Assembly (NCBI GenBank): GCA_964633725.1
Contig: CAZWHY010000003.1
Span: forward strand, 49,267 to 113,266
DNA length: 64,000 nt
Reading direction: 5' to 3'
From: Berkiella_A sp964633725
Lineage (GTDB): Bacteria; Pseudomonadota; Gammaproteobacteria; Berkiellales; Berkiellaceae
This document shows, one piece after another, positions 34,009-42,504 of this stretch (the first letter of the stretch is position 1; each line of letters opens with the position of its first letter). Under the pieces are notes generated by a model. It worked only from the letters and a program-made list of their open reading frames with translations, made no database searches and was not told where the DNA came from. Made by a program: the position numbers and the translations under genes.

Positions 34009-34284
34009 ATGCGTGAATTAGCTATAAAAGAAGTATCACAAATTTCTGGCGGTAATATTTTAACTGAAATGAAAGATATCGCATCGAATGGCATCGGGCG
34101 TGAATCTCAGACTTTGGCTGTAGGTTCTTTGTGTGCAGGGCTTGTTGTGGGTGGTTTGCTGCCAGGCAAAATATCCATGCTGGTGGGGGTTGCTGGTTTT
34201 GCCACTTGGTTGGTTTATGATACAGCTGCACCATATGCGTGGGACTATTTAGGCTATGGTAGTGATAAACAAGCGGCTGCTTAG
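34009..34284 (+). CDS. Double-glycine-leader peptide, bacteriocin-like
   Basis: The 91-residue peptide has a strong GGAGG site 6 bases before ATG 34009. The N-terminus MRELAIKEVSQISGG fits the double-glycine leader consensus at every key position: Leu-12, Glu-8, Val-7, Ile-4, Gly-2, Gly-1. Cleavage after residue 15 would release a 76-residue peptide with a hydrophobic, Gly-rich core (CAGLVVGGLLPGKISMLVGV) having GxxxG-type spacing, as in class II bacteriocins and microcins. No C39-peptidase ABC exporter or immunity gene is identified nearby. It sits 17 bases after hutH and has its own terminator. Confidence 0.75.
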   Translation: MRELAIKEVSQISGGNILTEMKDIASNGIGRESQTLAVGSLCAGLVVGGLLPGKISMLVGVAGFATWLVYDTAAPYAWDYLGYGSDKQAAA

Positions 34285-34296
34285 AAAACTATAAAT

Positions 34297-34335
34297 AAAA
34301 AAGACGTGTATTAAAATAATTAATCACGTCTTTTT
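34297..34335 (+). terminator. Terminator of the hut operon and peptide gene
   Basis: The arms AAAAAAGACGTG and CACGTCTTTTT pair perfectly over 11 bases around a 16-base AT loop and end in a T run. It starts 13 bases after the peptide gene. Confidence 0.85.
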
Positions 34336-34363
34336 ATAACATCAAGCTCTATTTTTCTGATTT

Positions 34364-34561
34364 TTAAGTTGGGCGATTATTTCTTGTATTCTTTAATCCG
34401 GCCGCCATGCTGTTTAAAAATACTTCTGTAGCCATCGAAAAAGGTGTTTTCGGTGCAAGTATTCTATCAGGTGTGTTTTGATTTTTGGTACCGCTAGTGC
34501 TTCTTTTTAGAGAAGCTTGTGAGAATAAAGATGTGCGTGGTGTTGTGTCTAAAGTTGCCAT
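34364..34561 (-). CDS. Small hypothetical protein (65 residues)
   Basis: This frame starts at ATG 34561 with CAGGT about 8 bases upstream. The peptide is polar and rich in Ser, Thr, Asn and Arg (MATLDTTPRTSLFSQASLKR; end GLKNTRNNRPT), with a short hydrophobic stretch in the middle. I recognise no family. It opens a run of three short minus-strand frames of unknown role. Confidence 0.45.
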   Translation of the reverse strand: MATLDTTPRTSLFSQASLKRSTSGTKNQNTPDRILAPKTPFSMATEVFLNSMAAGLKNTRNNRPT

Positions 34562-34726
34562 TAATGTGTACCTGCAAAAGACTGTATTGATATTGTTTGT
34601 AATCCTACCAACTTATTTCCTTGTTGTAAATGCTTGTTACGCACTTATTTTTAACTAGATTACCTTAGTGACACATAATTTTGAAGAGGACTCAGATGAA
34701 CGGTCACTATTTAGGGATAATCTGCT

Positions 34727-34945
34727 TCAGCGCTTTTTTTTGTTAGGTTTTTTGGAATTTTTAGCCTGGGAGGACTGAATATTTGTTAGGTTTTTTTCAA
34801 GCTGCTCAGCAGGTGCTTGTGTAATGGCATCTGGGCATGTGCCGCCAATTTCGTCTAATAAACTTGCTACTAATGGATGAGCTGCGGCTTCTTTGCAATC
34901 TGTAGCTAAATTTTTTTCTTCTGAGCTTTCAGGATTTTCGGTCAT
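34727..34945 (-). CDS. Small hypothetical protein with acidic start and basic end (72 residues)
   Basis: The peptide runs from an acidic start (MTENPESSEEKNLATD) through a helical core with two Cys to a Lys-rich end (KNSKKPNKKKR). No clear ribosome site precedes ATG 34945, so coding is uncertain. No family is recognised. Confidence 0.4.
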   Translation of the reverse strand: MTENPESSEEKNLATDCKEAAAHPLVASLLDEIGGTCPDAITQAPAEQLEKNLTNIQSSQAKNSKKPNKKKR

Positions 34946-35045
34946 ATTTTTTATATACCATGTACATGCGCCATAATTTTAGTATGACACAAGCCAGAGC
35001 GGACAACAAATGAAAATTTATCTATAAAAAACAGTGGGTTAAAAG

Positions 35046-35261
35046 CTATATATTTATATCTCTTTCAAAGGCTGAAAATGGATAAAGACCTTCTTTCTCA
35101 TATAGGCGGCCGCTGGCGACACCCTGTTCATAAAGAGCTTTAAATTTCAGGATGAGGAACTCTAAGGCGGCACGCTGTTGATGGCTCTCTAGTCTAGATT
35201 CAATAATAGCCAGCATTTGCTCTGCTTGGGCACGGAAATCCAATATGTTTCGATCTGTCAT
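35046..35261 (-). CDS. Small hypothetical helical protein (71 residues)
   Basis: ATG 35261 has GGAG about 7 bases upstream. The protein is a helical hairpin candidate: NILDFRAQAEQMLAIIESRL, then RAALEFLILKFKALYEQGV, ending LYPFSAFERDINI. There is no signal peptide. I recognise no family. The good ribosome site and sensible composition make it a likely real gene. Confidence 0.6.
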   Translation of the reverse strand: MTDRNILDFRAQAEQMLAIIESRLESHQQRAALEFLILKFKALYEQGVASGRLYEKEGLYPFSAFERDINI

Positions 35262-35569
35262 TCGTTACTCCATGCGACTTAGAAATTACAAAATACAAGT
35301 TATCCAAATAAGTTAAAACTATGGTCGATTCAGATATTTCTTATTCGTGTCAAAATTATATCAAAATAACAGTGTTTTTGCATGGGGGATCTGCTACTTA
35401 AATCCATATGAATTTAAGTTTAGATTCTTAAACTAAAGTGGGTGTCCTGATTATATAGATAAATAGCTTTTTTATGGGGTGCTTAAAAGCTGAGCAGATG
35501 AAATATTTTGGCTAAGCAGGTACAATGCTCAGATACGTGTCTTAATAGATGATTTTTGGAAGATTTTAC
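35262..35569. other. 308-bp intergenic region upstream of nfuA with one repeat motif
   Basis: A degenerate copy of the GTGGCTGTCCT motif (TAAAGTGGGTGTCCT) lies at 35434-35448, next to short self-complementary strings such as AATTTAAGTTTAGATTCTTAAACT broken into half-sites. I see no RNA gene. The nfuA promoter is probably within the last 100 bases, but I cannot fix it. Confidence 0.55.
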
Positions 35570-36178
35570 ATGAGTGAAGTTGAAGTATCGACGCCCAGCA
35601 TAGAAATTACAGAGACTGCTAAAACGCATTTTACCTATCTAGTTGAAAAAGAAGACGTTTCTGGCATGAATCTTCGGGTTTTTTTAGATCAGCCCGGTTT
35701 GCCAAGCGCTGATATCGGTATTTGCTTTTGCCCACCAGGGGAAGAACGCACGACTGATTTTTATATGGAATTCGAGAAATTTGTTTTATTTATTGATAGA
35801 GCCAGTGCAGCTTACCTAGAAGATGCCAAAATTGATTATATTAACGATAAATTAGGTGGCAGCTTATCGATTACAGCCCCTAATCTAAAAGGCCCTAAAC
35901 CAGATGGTGATTCTGATTTAGCTGAGCGCATTGAATATATTCTGCAATCTGAAATCAACCCAAACTTAGCCAGCCATGGTGGTATGGTCAGCTTGGTAGA
36001 AATAACAAAAGATAATGTTGTTGTACTGCGGTTTGGAGGTGGTTGCCAAGGTTGTGGTATGGCGGATGTGACTTTGAGTGAAGGCATTGAGAAAACCTTG
36101 AAACAACATTTTCCAGAAATTACGAGTGTTCAGGATGTAACAGCTCATACTGAAGGTGAGAACCCTTACTACCGCTAA
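35570..36178 (+). CDS. nfuA: Fe-S biogenesis protein NfuA
   Basis: The 202-residue protein starts at ATG 35570 with GGAAG 7 bases upstream; a longer frame from 35549 lacks a site. The N-terminal half (8-95) is a degenerate A-type (IscA-like) domain without its cysteines. The C-terminal NifU-type domain (about 110-195) carries the cluster ligands in GGCQGCGMADVTLSEG. NfuA carries 4Fe-4S clusters to targets under oxidative or iron stress. Two small genes follow in the same direction with good ribosome sites. Confidence 0.95.
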   Translation: MSEVEVSTPSIEITETAKTHFTYLVEKEDVSGMNLRVFLDQPGLPSADIGICFCPPGEERTTDFYMEFEKFVLFIDRASAAYLEDAKIDYINDKLGGSLSITAPNLKGPKPDGDSDLAERIEYILQSEINPNLASHGGMVSLVEITKDNVVVLRFGGGCQGCGMADVTLSEGIEKTLKQHFPEITSVQDVTAHTEGENPYYR

Positions 36179-36201
36179 ATTTAAGTTAATAGGATAACGT
36201 T

Positions 36202-36387
36202 ATGTTTGGTTCAAAAGTCAGTAAAAATTATAAAAGTGAATTTGATACGTTTTTTCATGAGTTCGATAAAAAACGCAAAACAATGCCCGAAAGCAGAATC
36301 AAAGAAGTACAAAAATACGCAGCCATCTTTAAAAAAAGAGATGAAGCGGTTGATGCTGAAGAAGATAACATATGGAAAGATTTCTAA
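36202..36387 (+). CDS. Small charged hypothetical protein (61 residues)
   Basis: ATG 36202 has AGGATAA upstream and begins 24 bases after nfuA, so it is probably co-transcribed. The peptide is basic and helical (KNYKSEFDTFFHEFDKKRKT) with an acidic end (DEAVDAEEDNIWKDF). No membrane helix and no family recognised. Confidence 0.55.
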   Translation: MFGSKVSKNYKSEFDTFFHEFDKKRKTMPESRIKEVQKYAAIFKKRDEAVDAEEDNIWKDF

Positions 36388-36420
36388 ATTAACTTGTCAA
36401 AATTATAGTTAGGAGAATTC

Positions 36421-36786
36421 ATGGCGAAGCAACCATGTGCTACATTCAGGAAATTCTCAGAAGAGTATAATATTGCTTATGATGTTGCGACTGGTAGAGG
36501 CTTACCTGAATATAAAATAAGAGCCTTATACCCAAAGACACACATAGGTGAAGTATTATTTGCAAATGAGCTAGACGCTTATGAAAAAATGGCAAATCCA
36601 AACGGAAATGTTCATGGATTCTCTGACGGGGTTGACCCATATCGACATGGCCGTCCTAATGGCTCGATGAATCAAGGACGAGGTACAGACATTGGTAGAA
36701 ACCCATTCACCAAGCAGCCTGATGTTCCGGTGCAATCATCTAAAGAACGAGATGACATCGAGTTTCAAAGACGTCACAGAATGTGA
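36421..36786 (+). CDS. Hypothetical protein (121 residues)
   Basis: A strong TTAGGAGA site lies just before ATG 36421. The first 60 residues look folded (FRKFSEEYNIAYDVATGRG, then PKTHIGEVLFANELDAYEKM). The rest is Gly/Asn/Asp/Arg-rich and probably disordered (GFSDGVDPYRHGRPNGSMNQ). The end is RDDIEFQRRHRM. No signal peptide and no known family. It ends 30 bases before the second MITE-like element. Confidence 0.65.
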   Translation: MAKQPCATFRKFSEEYNIAYDVATGRGLPEYKIRALYPKTHIGEVLFANELDAYEKMANPNGNVHGFSDGVDPYRHGRPNGSMNQGRGTDIGRNPFTKQPDVPVQSSKERDDIEFQRRHRM

Positions 36787-36816
36787 TGCATCTAGCGAAT
36801 ACTGTGGATTGTTTAA

Positions 36817-36995
36817 GGAATGGGCATGTAATAACTTACGGGTTTAGCGCTCAGTAAGCTGGCATATTTAGATGGAACGATTGAGGAAAAATGCGAGCAT
36901 AGCAGGGCTATGTGAGTGTTTTTCCGATTGAGGTTCATTTAAAGATGGCTTGCTTAATGAGATGATAAAACGGTAAGTTATTACATGCCCATTCC
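36817..36995 (-). mobile_element. MITE-like element, full copy B (179 bp)
   Basis: This is the reverse orientation of the copy at 21833-22010. Its two ends (GGAATGGGCATG... and ...CATGCCCATTCC) are perfect inverted repeats, and TAA flanks it on both sides. Differences from copy A are one base missing in A, two substitutions inside, and three or four changed bases next to one end. No coding frame fits inside, so a transposase must act in trans. Confidence 0.85.
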
Positions 36996-37073
36996 TAAAC
37001 CCATAAGCTGATATTATTTATCATAATGTTGGCTGTGGGTTTTTTATGAATATAAAAAATACGGAGATAGGGC

Positions 37074-39635
37074 ATGAGTGAGCAAAATAATCTACACGAT
37101 GTGGATTTATTAACCTACTGGAAAAGCCACCAATGGCGTTTTCAGTTTAATGCCACGCAGCTTACTCAAAGTGAATTGCCACGCCACCAAATAATATCTG
37201 CGACTCAATTAGACAATCTAGAGCTCTCATCAGATATAAGCGAATTTTCAGAAAATGAAGAAATTTGGTTGGCTTTAAAGCTACGAGATAGCTCTGATGC
37301 CAATAAGATATTATTGCCCTTATGGCTTCCAGCCCAAATAAAACAAGGCAAAATCGTCTTGAGAACAGACGCGGCATTGCCTTGGATCCCGGGGGTATAT
37401 TTTTCTCCTCATTCAAAAATTTACTTTAAGCATGCGGCTTGTTATGAAGATTTCTTAAGATTCGAATGCTTAGAAAATAAAACATATCGTTTTGCTGATT
37501 TTATTAGTTTACAACAGAATTGTCTGAAATTATTAGATACTTTATTTGAAAACAAATGGCAAATCGCGATTGAATCTTTGGGATTGGTAAATACGGAACA
37601 ATGGTTGGTTTTTAAATCATCCGATCTGGTACCTGATGATTTAACAGAGAATGCCATATTAAAAAATTATAGCCAATTTGAAAATATAGCCGCTAAAGAT
37701 GAAATCAATACAAATAATTTTTTTGATTATGCCCATTTGATTCAAGCGCAACGAGAAAATAGCGAAATGCTGAGTGCAGAAGCGTTGCAAATTGTACTGT
37801 CCATTCTGAGCCTAAAAAGTGGTGATTTACAAGCTATTAAAGCACCGATAGGAACAGACACTAAAACAATTATTCAAGAAATTATGATTAATCAATTTAG
37901 TGCAAAAGCCTTAGGTAAGAAAGAGCAACCTATTATGGCCATATACAGTCCAAATAAGGCTGCCTCCAGTGCTTTGTCTTCTTTTGATGAGGTGAATCCT
38001 TTTTTAGATAAAGAAATTTTCATAAGCTATTGTCAAAAAATACTAGCCAATCCGGATATTTCAAATGTAGAGCAGATTATCCAAATGGCTCATGAGAAAA
38101 TGATGAGCCTATATGAAGATAATCTGCATGCAGTAAGCTTAATGCGTACGTATTTAAAAGTGCAAAAAGAAAATCATGAACGTTACCATGGCGTTGAAAC
38201 TTTTCTAGAAAAATTAGAAACAGAAGATGAGAAAACAGAAATTGAAAGACATAAATATTTAGACATATATGCACAATGGCAGTCTCTGCAAAAGAGCCAT
38301 AATATTTTGCAAAAATGTTTTAGCGTGATGCCATTGGTGAAAAAATATCGGCAGAAGAAAGCCGGGAAATTTTTAAATAAAATTTTAGAAAATGAGCCTG
38401 TTAATATTCTGTATGAGCAGCAATTGGTCGAATATATTCGTAGCCTTAAGGTCAAACAAGCAAAGAACGATCAAAAACGCATTAAAGCGGTTGGTTTTTT
38501 GAATGAACTACGAAGTGCTAGAGCAAGCTGGAAAAAATGGCTGGCTCAACACCATGGTGGATCTCAATGCTCTGAACATATAGATATGACCACGCTGCTT
38601 CAATTATTAGCACCAATACAGAAAAAGCTATGGCAGCTTTGCTCACTGTACTGGCAAGCCCAAAATATAAAAAATAACAAAAACAAGCCTAGATTAAATT
38701 CTGCGAGTCATAATAAATCCCAATGGTACTTGCAAGCTTTAGATCCTTTTAACAGACAAGCTGAAATCAATGGTAATCAAGAACTAGATTATTTATTTAT
38801 CGATGCGGCACATTTATTATCCCCGATGGATATATTGCCAATATTGTCCAGGGCAAAGCGGGTTATATTTTGGGGTGATAATACGGCAAGCATTGCGCAG
38901 AGTTTATTGTCCAAAGTAGAAGATGAGTTTGTATTTAAAGCAAAGTATAATATGTTAGAAGAAGATCTTGAATGCTTGCAAGCATCAGGACATTTGTTAA
39001 GTTCTGCTAATGCTTTTCAGGTCGCTCAAAATAATAGTGAATTTCAAAATATATCACCCTGTGGATTGTATAGAAATTCTTATTTGTCGCTCAACACCAT
39101 ACAAAGCAAAAATAAAGCATTATTCCAATATTGGAATGAGCAACACTGTCATAACCAATTAAAATTAACCCAGCCACTGAGCGTAAATGGCCCTAGTATT
39201 AGTTTAGTGCCTATTTTGGGAAAAATGCATTTGGGTATGAATGTGGCTGAGATTGAAAAAATTGTCAGTTTTATTCAGAATGATTTAAATTCAAATAGCC
39301 AAGTTGCCATTATTGCGCCATTTTATCATCAGCAAAAATTATTATCACGCTTGCTTCAATCAAATGGTGTGACGATACATACATTTGAGAACTTGCCTCA
39401 AGCGCCTGTGGATTTTGTTATTTTTTCCCCTGTATATACATCAGATATGCCTAGACCTTACATTTTTGATGAAGGTGCTGCCTATTTTTATCGCTTATTA
39501 GGGCTCGCCAAAAAATCGATTTGGATATTGGGCGATTCTCGTATATTTGATGAACAGACACATAGTCCTTCGGGCCAAATTGCTAAGCTATTGAAAAATC
39601 AGGTTATTCAAACTAAACAGGTAGAACCTGTCTGA
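37074..39635 (+). CDS. Degenerate superfamily-1 helicase-like protein
   Basis: The 853-residue protein looks like a Upf1/Dna2-type SF1 helicase whose motor is decayed. The P-loop position reads KAPIGTDTKTIIQE (residues 256-269) in place of GPPGTGKT, with the second Gly lost and one residue inserted. Walker B reads DYLFIDAAHLLSP with Asp577, Ala, Ala, His in place of D-E-A-S/A-Q. The next block, RAKRVIFWGDNTAS, is like motif III (GD.xQ). Near the end, VDFVIFSPVYTSD stands where motifs V/VI would be. A long coiled-coil insertion covers about 360-480. It probably does not unwind DNA but may bind it. The ribosome site GGAG-AT precedes ATG 37074. Confidence 0.7.
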   Translation: MSEQNNLHDVDLLTYWKSHQWRFQFNATQLTQSELPRHQIISATQLDNLELSSDISEFSENEEIWLALKLRDSSDANKILLPLWLPAQIKQGKIVLRTDAALPWIPGVYFSPHSKIYFKHAACYEDFLRFECLENKTYRFADFISLQQNCLKLLDTLFENKWQIAIESLGLVNTEQWLVFKSSDLVPDDLTENAILKNYSQFENIAAKDEINTNNFFDYAHLIQAQRENSEMLSAEALQIVLSILSLKSGDLQAIKAPIGTDTKTIIQEIMINQFSAKALGKKEQPIMAIYSPNKAASSALSSFDEVNPFLDKEIFISYCQKILANPDISNVEQIIQMAHEKMMSLYEDNLHAVSLMRTYLKVQKENHERYHGVETFLEKLETEDEKTEIERHKYLDIYAQWQSLQKSHNILQKCFSVMPLVKKYRQKKAGKFLNKILENEPVNILYEQQLVEYIRSLKVKQAKNDQKRIKAVGFLNELRSARASWKKWLAQHHGGSQCSEHIDMTTLLQLLAPIQKKLWQLCSLYWQAQNIKNNKNKPRLNSASHNKSQWYLQALDPFNRQAEINGNQELDYLFIDAAHLLSPMDILPILSRAKRVIFWGDNTASIAQSLLSKVEDEFVFKAKYNMLEEDLECLQASGHLLSSANAFQVAQNNSEFQNISPCGLYRNSYLSLNTIQSKNKALFQYWNEQHCHNQLKLTQPLSVNGPSISLVPILGKMHLGMNVAEIEKIVSFIQNDLNSNSQVAIIAPFYHQQKLLSRLLQSNGVTIHTFENLPQAPVDFVIFSPVYTSDMPRPYIFDEGAAYFYRLLGLAKKSIWILGDSRIFDEQTHSPSGQIAKLLKNQVIQTKQVEPV

Positions 39636-39763
39636 TGGTAATCATTTCTGAACCCTAAAGCGCTTTGAATTAGTTAAAGTCTATTTGGGTATATACACTT
39701 ATTGCCGCAATCAAACGTGCTAACTTAATATATAGACCGTTTATATATTAAGAGTGTATTGTC

Positions 39764-41992
39764 ATGCCTAAAGAAAAAGCTTTGGAACGTTTAGGAATAA
39801 TAGATAAAGGCGTTAAACTTAAGGACACAAAACTTAATCACGAAGAGGGTATCTCTGGTGCGGCCTATGATAGAGGCTTAAGTTTTTTAGCGGCTGCGCA
39901 GCTTATCCTAGACAATACCGATAGAAATGTGGATGAGCAAAAAGCATTTGTAGAAAATATGAAGCAGCTTTGGGAGCAAGATAAAGGTAGCAAAATATTT
40001 GAACAAAAAGATTTAGCCGCACTTGAACGCTTGTTGATTATTCAACTTCATGAGGGCGTGTATCCAGATTTAAATAAAGATAAATGGAAAAAAGTGAAAG
40101 ATGAGCTAGATAATGCTGAAAATCATATCAATTGGTTTAATAGAGAAAGCATAGATAGAAAGGCTCAACGTAAACCTGTCACAACGACAACTGATTTTGA
40201 TAATATAAAGACCCATCGTGTAGAAGAACCCATATCTGCCTTTACCCAAGCTCAAGAAGCAGAGTGGCTGAATATTCTTGAGAAGGAATCTGAACCTGGC
40301 TGGTTCGCGGCTCTACCTGAATGGGAACAAAAATGTCTACAAGGGCAAGTGAGAGATTGGCAATCTCAAAAAGAGAACGATGGTGGTGTTAAGAATTTAG
40401 GAGAATTTTTAGGCTCTGTACCGACAACGATTCGGCGCTATCCAGGCTCGCCTAACGCTTATCATACTAAAGTTGAAATTGAACGTCCTGATGGCAACAA
40501 ATTCACATTTAGTAAAATACGTTCTGGGGTTTTGGCACCCGTCAAAATGAAAGCCAATTCCACATCCAAAAAACAAAGAAAAGTCGAGATTACCAAACAA
40601 AACCTAGAACAGCTTATTGTAGAGGCGATAAAAGCCAAAGTCGCTTCTGCGCCAGATGATAATAGCCCATTAGAATTTCCTATTCTATTGCAAACACTGT
40701 TCTCCCCTCCCTTGCAACCACCCGGTGCTTATAACAATGAAGCATTGCAAAAAGCGGTAGATTTGATGCGAGAAGAGCTCGGTTCAGAAGAAAAAGTAGG
40801 GCTATTTATTGGTAAACATGAAATTGACATGAAATCACACATGGTAGGAAAAATTGATTTACTTTATACAAATCAACCGGTCAATAAAGTGAGAGGGATA
40901 TCTCAATTAATAGAAAAAATCTCTAAGATTGGTAGAGAAAACTCAGATACTATGTCAGGATTGACTAGGGTGCTAGAGAAAGCTGAATCCAAGGATCCAG
41001 GAAATGATAAGCTAGTGTTGGCTAGAAAAGCTTTAGATACGTTAAACAGCACAAATACTTCTGTTTTAAAATCACTTACAATAAGTTCACATAATACCTT
41101 GGCAGAGCGCGCAGCGTTATTACAGATTATAACTGATAGTGTAGGCGGTGTGAGAATTGGTAGCTGCGTAAGTGGGAAAGACAGAGAAGAGATGGTGACC
41201 GAAATAGCGATTGCACAAATGCAGTTTTATAGTAAATATCAACAGTTTCCGCCCAAACATAACCCTAGCAGCGAGACAGATAAAATTTTGCGAGAAGAGT
41301 TTGTTGAAATGGTTGCCCGGCAGTATTTAAATGGTCATGGTCAGGAACTCGCTGGTGAGAACTCAATGGGCTGTGATGGTTTGAAAAATGTTCAAGATGT
41401 ATTTGGTTGGGCCGTTTGTAATAAAATCAGAGAGCTAGCGCCTAAAGAATATGGGATTGATCCATTGGTATTTGACCCAGTTAAAGATGTTCAAAGAATG
41501 GCTGGTTTGAATAAGTTAAGTGTTAAAAAGCTAGATGTAGATACTCAGGCATTAGCGAATAGAGTTTCTAATGTAGATGATCGTAAAAGTGATTTGATAG
41601 AAGTTGCTCAAACATTAGCAACTACCTTAAAGAATATTTCTGGAGTGCAAGGTCAAAATATAAAACAAAAAAATAAAAGCAAGGGTATGTTTTCCTCTTT
41701 TTCATTATCAAAGAAGCTAGATGGGCAGCAAGCTTTGCAGCAGTTGTCTGGAGAGCTGAGTCGATTTGTGGAATATAGTAATAAATCTGCCGACTCTTCA
41801 GCCAAAGTTGCAGAGCAGATGTTAATTATTATTGATTCTTATGAGGATAAAACTAACTCATCGACTTTTCAAAAAGCCGCGGAAGCTGCGCGAGAGGTCG
41901 TCGTTGCCATGAGGGATAAAGCCGAGCCTAAGGCTGAAGTAGAGCCAGATTCTCCTCCTGAGCCAGAAAGAGTTAGAAGAAATACAATCTAA
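39764..41992 (+). CDS. Phosphoinositide phosphatase-like effector (C-x5-R motif)
   Basis: The 742-residue protein has, at 468-474, the loop CVSGKDR within GGVRIGSCVSGKDREEM. This matches the C-K-S-G-K-D-R loop of SopB/IpgD, SidF and inositol polyphosphate 4-phosphatases, where Cys attacks the phosphate and Arg binds it. Downstream helices rich in charge (EIAIAQMQFYSKYQQFPPK) follow as in SopB. Residues 168-190 hold PGWFAALPEWEQKCL, a Trp/Leu pattern seen in several Legionella effectors. There is no signal peptide. The tail is acidic then Arg-rich (SPPEPERVRRNTI), as expected for a Dot/Icm substrate. It would modify host membrane phosphoinositides; substrate specificity cannot be read from the sequence. 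Stop codon is 1 base from the convergent receiver gene. Confidence 0.7.
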   Translation: MPKEKALERLGIIDKGVKLKDTKLNHEEGISGAAYDRGLSFLAAAQLILDNTDRNVDEQKAFVENMKQLWEQDKGSKIFEQKDLAALERLLIIQLHEGVYPDLNKDKWKKVKDELDNAENHINWFNRESIDRKAQRKPVTTTTDFDNIKTHRVEEPISAFTQAQEAEWLNILEKESEPGWFAALPEWEQKCLQGQVRDWQSQKENDGGVKNLGEFLGSVPTTIRRYPGSPNAYHTKVEIERPDGNKFTFSKIRSGVLAPVKMKANSTSKKQRKVEITKQNLEQLIVEAIKAKVASAPDDNSPLEFPILLQTLFSPPLQPPGAYNNEALQKAVDLMREELGSEEKVGLFIGKHEIDMKSHMVGKIDLLYTNQPVNKVRGISQLIEKISKIGRENSDTMSGLTRVLEKAESKDPGNDKLVLARKALDTLNSTNTSVLKSLTISSHNTLAERAALLQIITDSVGGVRIGSCVSGKDREEMVTEIAIAQMQFYSKYQQFPPKHNPSSETDKILREEFVEMVARQYLNGHGQELAGENSMGCDGLKNVQDVFGWAVCNKIRELAPKEYGIDPLVFDPVKDVQRMAGLNKLSVKKLDVDTQALANRVSNVDDRKSDLIEVAQTLATTLKNISGVQGQNIKQKNKSKGMFSSFSLSKKLDGQQALQQLSGELSRFVEYSNKSADSSAKVAEQMLIIIDSYEDKTNSSTFQKAAEAAREVVVAMRDKAEPKAEVEPDSPPEPERVRRNTI

Positions 41993-41993
41993 T

Positions 41994-42383
41994 TTAGTTT
42001 ATATACTTTTGAATCATATCGATTAAATTTTGATTGTTATCTGACTTGATGATATATTCATTCATGCCAGATTCTAAGCAACGTTTTCTATCAAAGTCGT
42101 TGTTGCTTGAAGTATAGGCAATGATTGGTTTTTTGACTAAGTTGTCGCTAATTTTCCTGATCTTTTCTGCGGCTTCATAGCCATTCATCTCAGGTAAGAA
42201 TACATCCATTACAATCAAATCGAATGACTGTTCATGTAATATGTCTACAGCTTCTTTCCCTGTGGCAACAGAACACACTTCATAGCCATTTTGGGTTAAA
42301 TCACGAGCAATGATTAATCTAGCTGTATTACTATTTTCGACTAAGAGTATCTGCTTTGCCGTCTTGCTTGGGGGCTGATTCAT
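41994..42383 (-). CDS. Stand-alone response-regulator receiver (CheY/PilH-like)
   Basis: The 129-residue protein is a single receiver domain. The phospho-acceptor is Asp60 in FDLIVMDVFLPEMNGYEAAE. The switch Thr is in PIIAYTSSN and the conserved Lys113 is in YIIKSDN. The acidic pair usually found near residues 15-17 (DD or ED) is Glu-Asn here (LLVENSNTA), which may weaken metal binding. There is no output domain and no kinase nearby, so it acts by protein contact. It is divergent from smc and convergent with the phosphatase-like gene. Confidence 0.9.
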   Translation of the reverse strand: MNQPPSKTAKQILLVENSNTARLIIARDLTQNGYEVCSVATGKEAVDILHEQSFDLIVMDVFLPEMNGYEAAEKIRKISDNLVKKPIIAYTSSNNDFDRKRCLESGMNEYIIKSDNNQNLIDMIQKYIN

Positions 42384-42504
42384 AAAAATCCATGATATAA
42401 TATTGATTGCACCATACTACCAGTGTAACCACTGTCTGGTGTTTCGCCAACCCTTTAGTCAGATAGTCAGAGACATTTTCAGTTAGTTAGGAGTTAAACG
42501 CATA

